In this document: piece after piece, positions 15,476 through 24,367 of the stretch
Layout of the letters: each line of letters opens with the position of its first letter
Numbering within the stretch: the first letter of the stretch is position 1
Source of the DNA: Pseudomonas wuhanensis
Lineage (GTDB): Bacteria > Pseudomonadota > Gammaproteobacteria > Pseudomonadales > Pseudomonadaceae
Assembly: GCF_030687395.1 (NCBI RefSeq)
Contig: NZ_CP117430.1
Location: forward strand, 2,356,001 to 2,420,000
Length of the DNA: 64,000 bases
Direction: 5' to 3'
Made by a program: the position numbers and the translations under genes
The notes under the pieces: generated by a model
What the model saw: the letters and a program-made list of their open reading frames with translations, nothing else
What the model was told of the DNA's origin: nothing
The model's database searches: none

Positions 15476-18153
15476 GTTGCTGGATACGCCTGGGTATAGA
15501 ACCTACCAAAGATCAGACAGTTATTCGAAATGCCTATCGCGCGCGTCTACCGGAACATCATCCGGAGAGTGATCCTGAGGGCTTTCAGGCACTGCGTGAG
15601 GCCTATGAAAGTGCCACCCGCTTCGCTCGTCATGAAGAGGACGAAATCGAAGATGAAGGTACTGGTGCCCCTGAGGTTCCGCAGACCTTGGTGGATTTTT
15701 ACGCGTTGCTCGAAGATCCGGCTCGGCGCTTCAATCCAGATGCCTGGCAAGCGTTCGTTAAAGCGTTGGATCAGTTGCCTCTGGACGCTCTTGATGACCT
15801 CGGTTGGGGGTTGTTCCATGCATTGGCCAATGCCGGGTCGCTGTCTTACCGCTGCGCGAATCTGCTGGCGCAACGGATGGGTTGGGAGCACCAGCTGCTG
15901 GATCTGGGGTTCGAGCAGGCGAATAAAGTCGAACAGTTCCTGCAACGCATCAAGACGCCAGACCCGTTCGACACGACACTGATGAGCGGGTGGTCCGAGC
16001 CTGTGCAGATGGAAACCCTGTGGTATGCCCGCAGCCTCGACTACCTCTTCGAGCATCGTCCGCTCCATGAATTCGAAGACTTCGCCAGCCATCACACCTG
16101 CTTGCCGCTGCCGGCGGACGAAGTATTCATCAAGCGTTTGCTGGTGCGGTTTACTCAGGCGGGTATCGGTGGTGCAGGTCTGCTGCAGCTGTGTGTCGAA
16201 CAACAGAGCCAGGCGCCAGACGATATCGATTGGCTTTATTTGTTGGCTTGTCAAAACAGTTTGTTGGGGCTTGAGGATCAGGCGCTGCCCTGCTGGATTC
16301 GGCTCTGGCTGGAGTATCGTCAACCGAAGGCTGAAAGTTGCTTGCTGGAGCTTTGCGCCAAACGTCAACCAGACTTTCTCGCGCTGCTGATTCAGGCATT
16401 TGACCGTCTGGAAAATTTCCGTGACTGGTCCCATGACCTCGACGATGTCACTCAAGAATATGGCAGCCCTTCGCAGCGCCCCGAAACGCTGGCTCGCTGG
16501 CTTGGGGTCGGGCAACTCAATCTGCAAGGTTTGGCAGCCGCATTTGTCGACTGGCGGATGACGGGGGATGAACTGCCTCTGCTGGCGTTGCTGCTAGGGG
16601 AGCATGCGGATTCCCGCTTGCAGCGTCTGTACCGGCATGCATGGGCCTTGCATCGTGGTGATGTGTGGTTGTTGCAACAGATACTGGACGAGCCGCACCC
16701 GTTCGATGCCCTTGAGGGGCTGGTGCTGAGCGGGTTCAAGTATCAGGCAGAGCAGCAACTCTGTTGGTTGAATCAGGCGCCGATTCCATTGGCAATGAAG
16801 GCCTTTCTCAACAGTCGTTCAGTTGAGCCGCAACTGGCCGAGGAACTGACAAAAGGAGAGCCGCACAAGATTTGCCGCCTGTGGCTGCGCAGGCTGCGGG
16901 TTTACGACCAGTCTGCCCTGGTGCGGATCGATCAGGCATTTGACTTGCTGGACGCAGAAGCGGACACGAACTTGCGGAGCTTGAGCCTGCTGGTTCAACT
17001 GGGGCAGCGAGGCGCAGTCCTGCCGGACATTGCGCAAGGCGAGGCAGCGTGGCAATGGCACGCTCAAACGGTATTCCTGCTGGCATTGCTCGAACAGCCT
17101 GAGCGTTGGCTGACGTTGATCGATACGCAATGCCTGGAGCGACTGGAGGTCAACCCGGCTCATCCCCTGAGTCGGCTCCAGCCGTTATTGCGGCGTTTGC
17201 AGCATGAGCAAGGTAACTGCACCGGTTTGCTGGGGTGGCTGCAAGGTACCGATCCGGTCCATGGTTTGCTCGTGCAGCAGCTGTTCAATGTGCAACAGGC
17301 CCTCGACAGCGCAGCGCTGCCCGGTAATGCGCAGCTCTATACCTGCATTGAAAGTGATCCTGATGCGTGCGGCGAGGATTTGCTGGGGCTGATGCTGCTC
17401 TGGGGGGTGCTGTATCACGATCCGAGCCTTGACGCCGAGCAGCATCGCGCACTGTTGCAATCCATCGCTGCTATCAGTTGTGAAGATGACTGGTTCGAAG
17501 CGTTTCGTGATGGTTTGCTCAAAGGGGATCCTGTTTGGCCGCCGCGCAAAGTGCTGACGGATTTCGACGTCGACAAGCTGCTGGTCTATGAAGTCCTCGA
17601 TACGCTGAGAAGTCTGATTCGTTATGGTGCGGCAGGAGTGCCGAGGACCAAGGTGCTGCAACAGTTGCAGCGTGGCAAGGATGAAGCCGCGAACAGTGTG
17701 GGTCTGCGTCTGGCATTGACTGCCTTGCTGTCCTGGAGCGAACGCCTGCTCCTGGCCAAAAGCGACACTCGCCCGGTGCCGTCGGTTGCGGTCTGGCGCT
17801 TGGGCACGCGATTGGGGCGCAAGGCGTTTATCGGGCAAGTGCTGGGGTGTGTGCTGATCACCCCGATCGTGGCGCTGCTAAGCGGCACCGCCGTCTCGGG
17901 GATTGTCATGCTGCTGCTGAGCATCGCGTTGTTGCTCAGTGCGATTCTGCGTCGGCTGCATGACATTGGCCGCGGGATTCCCACACTGCTTATTATTGCC
18001 TGTCTGACGCCGGTATTGCCGTTTCTGCCTCTGGTGTTGTTCGGTTTTCCTGGCGACAGGCTGCCTAACCGCTATGGTGTGCCGCCGGACAGCGCCGGTG
18101 AGGACACGCTGTCCGGGGGGTTGCAGGTGACCCTGCGGCGGCTTAACGGCTAA
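15472..18153 (+). CDS. J-domain co-chaperone (DjlB/DjlC-like) fused to a DUF805-like membrane tail
   Basis: The N-terminal 60 residues form a J domain ('WIRLGIEPTKDQTVIRNAYRA', then the loop, then 'FQALREAYESATRFA'). The loop, however, reads HPE (about 25-27) where Hsp70-stimulating J proteins have HPD. The middle (about 75-770) is a long Leu-rich helical-repeat region without a named domain. The end (about 780-893) has three or four hydrophobic segments and 'RRLHDIGRG' plus 'LPNRYGVPP', which is the DUF805 signature (RRLHD.GRSG...NRYG.dP). The product is therefore a membrane-tethered J protein with its J domain in the cytoplasm. E. coli djlB/djlC are linked to hscC in the same way. It is encoded convergent with the HscC gene (4-bp overlap) and downstream of the DUF1266 gene. 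Confidence 0.8.
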   Translation: MSCWIRLGIEPTKDQTVIRNAYRARLPEHHPESDPEGFQALREAYESATRFARHEEDEIEDEGTGAPEVPQTLVDFYALLEDPARRFNPDAWQAFVKALDQLPLDALDDLGWGLFHALANAGSLSYRCANLLAQRMGWEHQLLDLGFEQANKVEQFLQRIKTPDPFDTTLMSGWSEPVQMETLWYARSLDYLFEHRPLHEFEDFASHHTCLPLPADEVFIKRLLVRFTQAGIGGAGLLQLCVEQQSQAPDDIDWLYLLACQNSLLGLEDQALPCWIRLWLEYRQPKAESCLLELCAKRQPDFLALLIQAFDRLENFRDWSHDLDDVTQEYGSPSQRPETLARWLGVGQLNLQGLAAAFVDWRMTGDELPLLALLLGEHADSRLQRLYRHAWALHRGDVWLLQQILDEPHPFDALEGLVLSGFKYQAEQQLCWLNQAPIPLAMKAFLNSRSVEPQLAEELTKGEPHKICRLWLRRLRVYDQSALVRIDQAFDLLDAEADTNLRSLSLLVQLGQRGAVLPDIAQGEAAWQWHAQTVFLLALLEQPERWLTLIDTQCLERLEVNPAHPLSRLQPLLRRLQHEQGNCTGLLGWLQGTDPVHGLLVQQLFNVQQALDSAALPGNAQLYTCIESDPDACGEDLLGLMLLWGVLYHDPSLDAEQHRALLQSIAAISCEDDWFEAFRDGLLKGDPVWPPRKVLTDFDVDKLLVYEVLDTLRSLIRYGAAGVPRTKVLQQLQRGKDEAANSVGLRLALTALLSWSERLLLAKSDTRPVPSVAVWRLGTRLGRKAFIGQVLGCVLITPIVALLSGTAVSGIVMLLLSIALLLSAILRRLHDIGRGIPTLLIIACLTPVLPFLPLVLFGFPGDRLPNRYGVPPDSAGEDTLSGGLQVTLRRLNG

Positions 18154-19841
18154 AGACGCAGTTGATCCAGCGCTTTATTGAGTTGTGACCGATGGCTGGC
18201 AATCTCCACCGATTGCTGGCCACCGAGCACGGCGGTAAAGGCATCCAGCCAACCGGCAATTTGTTCGCGCTCATCACCCAGGCTCTGCGTCCACGCTCGC
18301 TCCAGTCGTGCCAGCAGGGTGCGATTGGGCAGCGCGTCCCGTGGATGGATTTTCAGGGCGCTGAGCCGTTCATGGCTGTTTTGCCGTGATTGCGGGTCGA
18401 GCCCGGTGGGGCTGCGATCAATGCTGTGGCTGTGGCGTTCGCCGCTGGCCAGCAGGGTCACGTCAACTTCAAGCAAGCCGTTGATGTCGTAGCTGAAGCG
18501 CACATCCAGGGCCTGTGTCTGGTCGCTGGGTGTCATCGCGACATCGAAGGCATCGATGAAAATATTGTCCCGCACCCACGGCCGTTCACCCTGATAGACC
18601 GCGATACGGATTTGGTTTTGCTGCGGATGGGTGGTGTAAAAGCGTTGCACCCGAGAGGTGGGGATCACGGTATTGCGTTCGATGATCGGTGAGAAGGCGC
18701 CGCTGACGTCTGCACCGCGATTGGTCGAGATGCCCAGAGTGTATGGGCAGACGTCGGTCAGGATCAGCTCCTCGATTGCACTGTCGCGGGCTTTGCACGC
18801 CGCCTGGGTGGCGGCGCCCAGTGCGACAATCGTGTCCGGGTCGAGGTGGCGATAGGGCAGGCGCCCGAACAGTGTGGCGACCATCTGCTGCACGGCTGGC
18901 ATCCGCGTAGCACCTCCGACCAGCACCAGGCTGTCGAGGTCCCGGGGTTTGAGCCGTGCATCGCGCAGGGCTTGTTCAATGGGAGCGCGCAACCGGGTCA
19001 GCAGCGGCTCCCAGATTTTCAGCGCTGCAGCCTCATCCAGCGACCACTCGCGCAAGACGCCGGCGCCATTCCAGTTCAGATGCTGGGTGCCTTCACTGAG
19101 TTTGCATTTGAGTTGCTCCAGAGTATCGCCCAGGCTGGCCAACCCCTGGCCGTCGATCAGATGCGGGGTGAGTTGCCAGTCTTTCAGGCAGGCCTGTAGC
19201 AACGCTGCAGTGAAGTCTTCACCGCCGAGGAAGTTGTCGCCGGTGGAGGCGTGCACTTCAATCAGCGGCAGTGCGTATTCAAGTACCGTGACGTCGAAGG
19301 TGCCGCCGCCCAGATCGAAAATCAGCGTGCGCTCGAACTTCTGTTCGTGCAGCCCGTATGCCATGGCGGCGGCGGTCGGCTCGTTGATCAACCGCGACAC
19401 CGTCAAGCCTGCCAGCTCGGCGGCAAACAGCGTGCGTTTGCGTTGCTCGTCACTGAAGTAGGCCGGCACCGAAATCACCGCCTCATGCACCGGATGGCCC
19501 AGCCAGGCTTCGGCATCCTGTTTGAGAGAGCCGATTACCAGTGCTGACAGTTCTTCCGGGCTGAATTGCCGCCCGCCCAGATCGAACTGTTTGTCGCTGC
19601 CCATAAAACGCTTGAACGCCGCCACTGTGCGTTCCGGATGGGTGGTTAGACGGGCGCGAGCCACATTGCCAACCAGAATGCTGTCGTCCTCATCGAGGCT
19701 GACCACTGAAGGGGTGAGGAAATCGCCAAGGGCGTTGGGAATCAACTGTGCTCGACCTTCCTGCCAAACGGCGATCAGGCTATTGGTGGTGCCAAGGTCG
19801 ATACCCAGCAAGGCCGGGCGGGGGAGGGTTGCATCCTGCAT
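18150..19841 (-). CDS. hscC: Hsp70-family chaperone HscC
   Basis: A 563-aa Hsp70, shorter than DnaK (about 640) and close to E. coli HscC. The ATPase domain carries the phosphate-1 GIDLGTTNS (13-21), 'VISVPAYFSDEQRK', 'INEPTAAAMAYG', the phosphate-2 'FDLGGGTFDV' and the adenosine 'VLVGGATRMP' motifs, all intact. The substrate domain begins about 370 ('DVCPYTLGIST') and the helical lid is truncated. HscC works with DjlB/DjlC rather than DnaJ or GrpE. The linked J-protein gene on the opposite strand overlaps its stop codon by 4 bp, which fits the known partnership. Only a short 113-bp gap separates its start from the stop codon of the GGDEF/EAL gene upstream. Confidence 0.93.
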   Translation of the reverse strand: MQDATLPRPALLGIDLGTTNSLIAVWQEGRAQLIPNALGDFLTPSVVSLDEDDSILVGNVARARLTTHPERTVAAFKRFMGSDKQFDLGGRQFSPEELSALVIGSLKQDAEAWLGHPVHEAVISVPAYFSDEQRKRTLFAAELAGLTVSRLINEPTAAAMAYGLHEQKFERTLIFDLGGGTFDVTVLEYALPLIEVHASTGDNFLGGEDFTAALLQACLKDWQLTPHLIDGQGLASLGDTLEQLKCKLSEGTQHLNWNGAGVLREWSLDEAAALKIWEPLLTRLRAPIEQALRDARLKPRDLDSLVLVGGATRMPAVQQMVATLFGRLPYRHLDPDTIVALGAATQAACKARDSAIEELILTDVCPYTLGISTNRGADVSGAFSPIIERNTVIPTSRVQRFYTTHPQQNQIRIAVYQGERPWVRDNIFIDAFDVAMTPSDQTQALDVRFSYDINGLLEVDVTLLASGERHSHSIDRSPTGLDPQSRQNSHERLSALKIHPRDALPNRTLLARLERAWTQSLGDEREQIAGWLDAFTAVLGGQQSVEIASHRSQLNKALDQLRL

Positions 19842-19954
19842 GGTTGATCTCTTTGAGGCGGTGCAAAAAACGCGACCCTACAGGTTGAGAGAAAAACTGG
19901 CAATTGGAGCGCCTGTTACGGAACGTCTCCTGTGCGATGCAACAGTGACCCCGA

Positions 19955-22900
19955 TTATTTGAGCAGTTTCTGAAACTCCTCCACCGGCAGCGGCCGACTG
20001 TGCAGATACCCCTGATACAAATGGCAGCCCAGCCCCTGCAAAAACGCCAGTTGCTCCAGGTTTTCCACCCCTTCGGCGATGACTTCCAGCTCCAGGCTGC
20101 GGGCCATGGCGACGATGGCGCGAATGATTTCGGCATCGTTGGGGTCGGTGGTGGCGTCGCGGATGAACGACTGGTCGATTTTCAGGGTGTCTACCGGCAG
20201 GCGCTTGAGGTAGGTCAGGGAGGAATAACCGGTACCGAAATCGTCCATGGCAAAGCTCACGCCGAGTTTTTTCAGGCGCCGCATTTTGCTGATGGTGTCG
20301 TCCAGGTTCTGGATGACGATGCCTTCGGTGATTTCCAGTTTCAGCAGCGAGCAGGGCAGGCCATGGCTGCCGAGGCTGTGTTCGATGCGTTCGACGAAAT
20401 CGTTCTGACGGAATTGCCGGGGGCTGATATTCACGCACAGGCTGAAATCGAGCGGGTCGATCAGGCCCTTGGCGATCAGGTGTTTGAAGGCCGCGCAGGC
20501 TTCGTCGAGGATCCATGTGCCGACTTCCAGAATCAGCCCGCTGTCTTCCAGCACCTTGATGAACTCGGTGGGCGATTGCGCACCCAGTTGCGGATGGTGC
20601 CAGCGCACCAAGGCTTCGGCGCCGGTAATGCGATTGTTGCGGGCGTCCACTTGAGGTTGGTATTGCACGCTGAATTCACCCCGAGACAGGGCCAGGCGCA
20701 GGTCGGTTTCCATGCGCAGGCGCTCGCTGGCGGCCTTTTGCATGGTGTTGTGATACATCTGCGTGGTGTTGCGGCCTGAGTCCTTGGCGCGGTAAAGGGC
20801 GATATCGGCGCGTTTGAGCAGATCGGTCGGGGTCGAGCCGTGGTCGGGGATCAACGCGATGCCGATGCTCGGCGTCACTTGCAGGCGCTGTCCGTCGAGG
20901 AACATCGGTTCGGACAGCAGTTCGCGCAAGGTGTCCGCCAACTCCCGGACCTGAGCGCTGACATCGCTGCGCGAGCCTTCCAGACCGCTGAGCAGCACCA
21001 CAAACTCATCACCGCCCAGGCGCGCGACGGTGTCCTCCATGCGCACGCTGGCTTCAAGGCGCGCGGTGATGATTTTCAGCACCGTATCGCCCACCGGATG
21101 ACCGAGGGAGTCGTTGATGTGCTTGAAGTGGTCGAGATCCAGGAACATCAGCGCGCCGCGCAGGTTATGGCGTTTGAGCAGGGCGATCTGCTGGCTCAGG
21201 CGATCCATCAACAGGGCGCGGTTGGGCAGATTGGTCAGCGGGTCGTGGTAGGCCAGGTGACGGATCTGCGCTTCAGCGTTTTTCAGCAAACTGACGTCCC
21301 GAGCGGTCAGCAGCAGGCACGCCGTTTCGTTGAGGGTGATCGGCTCCACCGAGACTTCAACGGTCAGCAACTCGCCGCGTTTGTTGCGCCCGAGCATTTC
21401 CTGATGGTGAACACGGCCCTTGATCTGCAGCTCCGCCAGCAGCGCCGAGCGTTGTTTCTCTTCGGCCCAGATACCGACTTGATACACCGTGCGGCCGATC
21501 ACTTCATCGGCGCGGTAGCCAGTCAGGCGACAGAAGCCGTCGTTAACTTCCAGGTAGCGTCCGGTGTCGCGCTCGGTAATGGTGATGGCGTCGGGGCTTG
21601 AGTGGAAGGCCTTGGCGAACTTCTCCTCGCTGGCCTTGAGCGCCGCTTCCGAACGTTGCTGCTGGGTGATGTCGCGCAGGGTGGTGACGATGCACGGTTG
21701 GTCGCCGACGCTGATCTGCCGGCTCGATATCACGCAGGTCAGGGATTGCCCGTCCTTGTGTTGAACGATGATCGCCACATTGTTCAGGCCCTGTTCGCGG
21801 ATGACCCGCTCGATCCTTTGCAGGCTTTTTGCCGAGGCGTCCCACAGGCCGATTTCGTCGGCGCTGCGGCCAATCACGTCGGCGGTGCTCCAGCCGAACG
21901 TCTGGGTGAAGCTGGAGTTGATCTCGATGAAATGGCCGGTGTCCTGGCGCGTGACGCAGATCGGGTCCGGGCTGACTTGGAACAACGTGGCGAATTTCTC
22001 TTCCGACGCTATCAGTTGCTGTTCGCGCTCCACTTGATCGGTGATGTCCAGCAATGTGCCGGCCATGCGCAGCGGGTTACCGCTGTCATCGCGGTAGAGT
22101 CTGGCGCGGCTTTCCAGATAGCGCGAAGTGCCATCCGGCAGCTGCACACGGTATGTCACCTGATAATTGCCGGCCGGGCCTTCGCGCAAGCTGCGGTAGG
22201 CGTCACGCATGGTGTCGCGTTCTTCGCCGGGCACGCCTTCGAAAAACGCGTCGAAGGATTCATGGAAGGGTTTGGGGTCCAGCCCATGCAGCTGGGCGGC
22301 CCGCGCCGAGCCGTAAAGCATGCCGCTGGGAATGTGCCAGTCCCAAGTGCCGAGTTGCGCCGAATCCAGGGCCAGGTCGAGGCGTTCCTGGCTGTCTTTG
22401 AGGGCGTGCTCGGCAATTTTGCGTTCGGTGGTGTCGAGGAACGTGCTCAGCAGATAAGGCTGGCCTTCGAGTTCGACCTTTTGCGCACTGAGGATGCCGT
22501 CGTGAACCTGCCCATTGCTGGCGCGAAATTGCACCTCCATGTTGATCAGCTCGCCTTTGGCCTTGGTGGCCTTGACCAGTTGCACCCGTTGCTCCGGGTT
22601 GACCCACAGGCCCAGTTCCAGCGTGGTTCGGCCGATGGCGTCTTGCACCGGCCAGCCGAACAGGCTTTCGAAATACTGATTGGCTTCGCTGATCAGGCCG
22701 TCTTCCTGACGGGTCAGCAGGACCATGTTAGGGCACAGGTGAAACAGCGTGGCGAAGCGTTTTTCCGAGCTGCTCAGCGCCTGTTCGCGCTGGCGCTGAT
22801 GGGTGATTTCACGAATGACCCCAATCATTCGCGGCCGGCCGTTTTTGTCCGGCAGCAGGCTGCCGTTGATTTCCAGCCAGTGCAGGCTGCCGTCGGGCCA

Positions 22901-23233
22901 GCGGATGCGGTGGTGCATGGCCTGTTCCAGCGGGGCGCCGGCGATCACCGCATTGAAGGCGCGGATGGCTTTCGCCCGATCCTCCTGAGGCAGCAGGTCG
23001 AGGTACTCCAGGTCTTCTGGCAACGGCTGGCGGGGATCGAAGCCGAATAGCGCTTGAGTGCCCCGGGACCAACTGATTTGCCCCCGCTCGATGTCCCAAT
23101 ACCAGGCGCCCAACCGTGCGCCGTTGAGGGCCGCCAGCAACTGCGGGGCACTTTCCCAGCTCTGCTCGGACCGTTTGGGGTCAAGTGCCTGAATTCGCGG
23201 CATCGGCGGCATACGTTCAACAGATTTGGGCAT
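19955..23233 (-). CDS. Multi-PAS diguanylate cyclase / c-di-GMP phosphodiesterase (GGDEF-EAL)
   Basis: A 1092-aa signalling protein without clear membrane segments. About five PAS/PAC modules run in tandem through residues 30-665, each showing 'ekF...F...P..i...R.dG...E.N' and 'ReIT/RDIT' ends. A GGDEF domain follows with intact GGDEF (about 739-743), then an EAL domain with intact EAL (about 871), DDFGTGYSSL (about 1000) and 'LKIDQSFI'. An RxxD (RMED) lies exactly five residues before GGDEF, which is the product-inhibition I-site. Both catalytic cores look intact, so synthesis or hydrolysis of c-di-GMP may be switched by the PAS sensors. It is transcribed toward hscC and is probably a single-gene unit. 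The signals sensed are unknown. Confidence 0.92.
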   Translation of the reverse strand: MPKSVERMPPMPRIQALDPKRSEQSWESAPQLLAALNGARLGAWYWDIERGQISWSRGTQALFGFDPRQPLPEDLEYLDLLPQEDRAKAIRAFNAVIAGAPLEQAMHHRIRWPDGSLHWLEINGSLLPDKNGRPRMIGVIREITHQRQREQALSSSEKRFATLFHLCPNMVLLTRQEDGLISEANQYFESLFGWPVQDAIGRTTLELGLWVNPEQRVQLVKATKAKGELINMEVQFRASNGQVHDGILSAQKVELEGQPYLLSTFLDTTERKIAEHALKDSQERLDLALDSAQLGTWDWHIPSGMLYGSARAAQLHGLDPKPFHESFDAFFEGVPGEERDTMRDAYRSLREGPAGNYQVTYRVQLPDGTSRYLESRARLYRDDSGNPLRMAGTLLDITDQVEREQQLIASEEKFATLFQVSPDPICVTRQDTGHFIEINSSFTQTFGWSTADVIGRSADEIGLWDASAKSLQRIERVIREQGLNNVAIIVQHKDGQSLTCVISSRQISVGDQPCIVTTLRDITQQQRSEAALKASEEKFAKAFHSSPDAITITERDTGRYLEVNDGFCRLTGYRADEVIGRTVYQVGIWAEEKQRSALLAELQIKGRVHHQEMLGRNKRGELLTVEVSVEPITLNETACLLLTARDVSLLKNAEAQIRHLAYHDPLTNLPNRALLMDRLSQQIALLKRHNLRGALMFLDLDHFKHINDSLGHPVGDTVLKIITARLEASVRMEDTVARLGGDEFVVLLSGLEGSRSDVSAQVRELADTLRELLSEPMFLDGQRLQVTPSIGIALIPDHGSTPTDLLKRADIALYRAKDSGRNTTQMYHNTMQKAASERLRMETDLRLALSRGEFSVQYQPQVDARNNRITGAEALVRWHHPQLGAQSPTEFIKVLEDSGLILEVGTWILDEACAAFKHLIAKGLIDPLDFSLCVNISPRQFRQNDFVERIEHSLGSHGLPCSLLKLEITEGIVIQNLDDTISKMRRLKKLGVSFAMDDFGTGYSSLTYLKRLPVDTLKIDQSFIRDATTDPNDAEIIRAIVAMARSLELEVIAEGVENLEQLAFLQGLGCHLYQGYLHSRPLPVEEFQKLLK

Positions 23234-23317
23234 GGATAACAGGCCTTGGGCTGAATTGGGCGTTAGGCACAGGGTTTTGGGGCTCTATAGGCGTAGCACA
23301 AAAAGAAGAAGCACAGC

Positions 23318-24208
23318 TTAGCCGCGAGTCCCTGGCTGATCGATTTGTGCATCCAGCAGAGCCATGAAGGCCCGTGCCGCGTTCGACAGCGTCCGTTCGG
23401 TGTGCAGGATATAGCCTAGCTGGCGAGTGAGTTGTATGCCCGGCAAAGGTATGCGCGCCACTTGATCGTCCAGCATGGTGCGCGGCAAAACGCTCCAGGC
23501 CAGGCCGATCGAGACCATCATCTTTATGGTTTCCAGATAATTCGTGCTCATGGCGATGTTCGGCGTCAGGCCTTGGGCCTCGAACAGGCGTTGCACGATG
23601 TGATGGGTAAAGGTGTTGCCGCCGGGGAAAACCGCGGGGTGCAAGGCAATATCCGCCAGGGTGACCGCGCCGTTGCTGATCAGCGGATGCTCCGGGGCGG
23701 CCACGAAATCCAGCGGGTCGTCCCACACGGGCGTGGCCTTGACCAATGTGTGAGGTTCCGGTGCAAGGGTGATGACTGCCAGTTCGGCGCGGCCATGGAG
23801 GATTTCTTCGTAGGCCACTTCCGAATCGAGGAACTGAATATCCAGCGCCACTTGTGGGTAGCGTCGGGTGAACTCCCTTAATAAGGGCGGCAAGCGATGC
23901 AGGCCGATGTGATGGCTGGTGGCCAATGTCAGACGGCCGGTCACTTCGCCAGTCAGGTTGGTCAGGGCGCGGCGGGTGTCATCCAGCACATTGAGGATCT
24001 GATAGGCCCGCGGCAGCAGGGCGCGTCCGGCTTCGGTCAAGCTGACTTCCCGACCCAGTCGATCGAACAGCCGCACCTTCAATTGCTGCTCTAGCCCGGC
24101 GATGCGTTTGCTGATGGCGGGTTGCGTCAGGTGCAGCCGTTCGCCGGCACCGGAGAAGCTTCCAGTCTCGGCAATCGCGATAAAAGCATTGAGGTTGGCG
24201 AGGTCCAT
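23318..24208 (-). CDS. LysR-family regulator divergent from leuC
   Basis: A 296-aa LTTR. The helix-turn-helix is 'LNAFIAIAETGSFSGAGERL' plus 'TQPAISKRIAGLEQQL' (6-44) and the type 2 periplasmic-binding effector domain spans about 90-290. The gene is divergent from leuC across a 159-bp region, the standard position for an LTTR that controls its neighbour. A LysR gene occupies the same place beside leuC in P. aeruginosa. An ATGC-AAA-GCAT repeat at about 24239-24250 in the gap could be part of its site. The effector may be a leucine-pathway intermediate by context, but this is inference. Confidence 0.88.
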   Translation of the reverse strand: MDLANLNAFIAIAETGSFSGAGERLHLTQPAISKRIAGLEQQLKVRLFDRLGREVSLTEAGRALLPRAYQILNVLDDTRRALTNLTGEVTGRLTLATSHHIGLHRLPPLLREFTRRYPQVALDIQFLDSEVAYEEILHGRAELAVITLAPEPHTLVKATPVWDDPLDFVAAPEHPLISNGAVTLADIALHPAVFPGGNTFTHHIVQRLFEAQGLTPNIAMSTNYLETIKMMVSIGLAWSVLPRTMLDDQVARIPLPGIQLTRQLGYILHTERTLSNAARAFMALLDAQIDQPGTRG

Positions 24209-24238
24209 GATGATGTCTCAGTTGTATTCCAGGTGGTT

Positions 24239-24336
24239 ATGCAAAGCATGAAAAATATGAATTTGAGTTATTTAATGTAACCCCCTAGGATCGACCTCAC
24301 AAGCCAAAGGGTTATTGGAATTTTCAAGATCCGGGG
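24239..24336 (+). promoter_or_regulatory. Possible leuC leader: 10-codon ORF followed by a hairpin
   Basis: An ORF at 24248-24280 encodes MKNMNLSYLM and contains a TTG and the rare TTA leucine codon. AGGTGG lies 11 nt upstream. Directly after its TAA, CCCC-TA-GGATC (24282-24292) can pair with GATCCGGGG (24328-24336), 20 bp before the leuC Shine-Dalgarno region. The layout resembles a translation-sensing leader, but only two Leu codons are present and no T tract follows the hairpin. Confidence 0.3.
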
Positions 24337-24367
24337 CATAGAAACAAGCTGATGAGGAAACCGTCTG

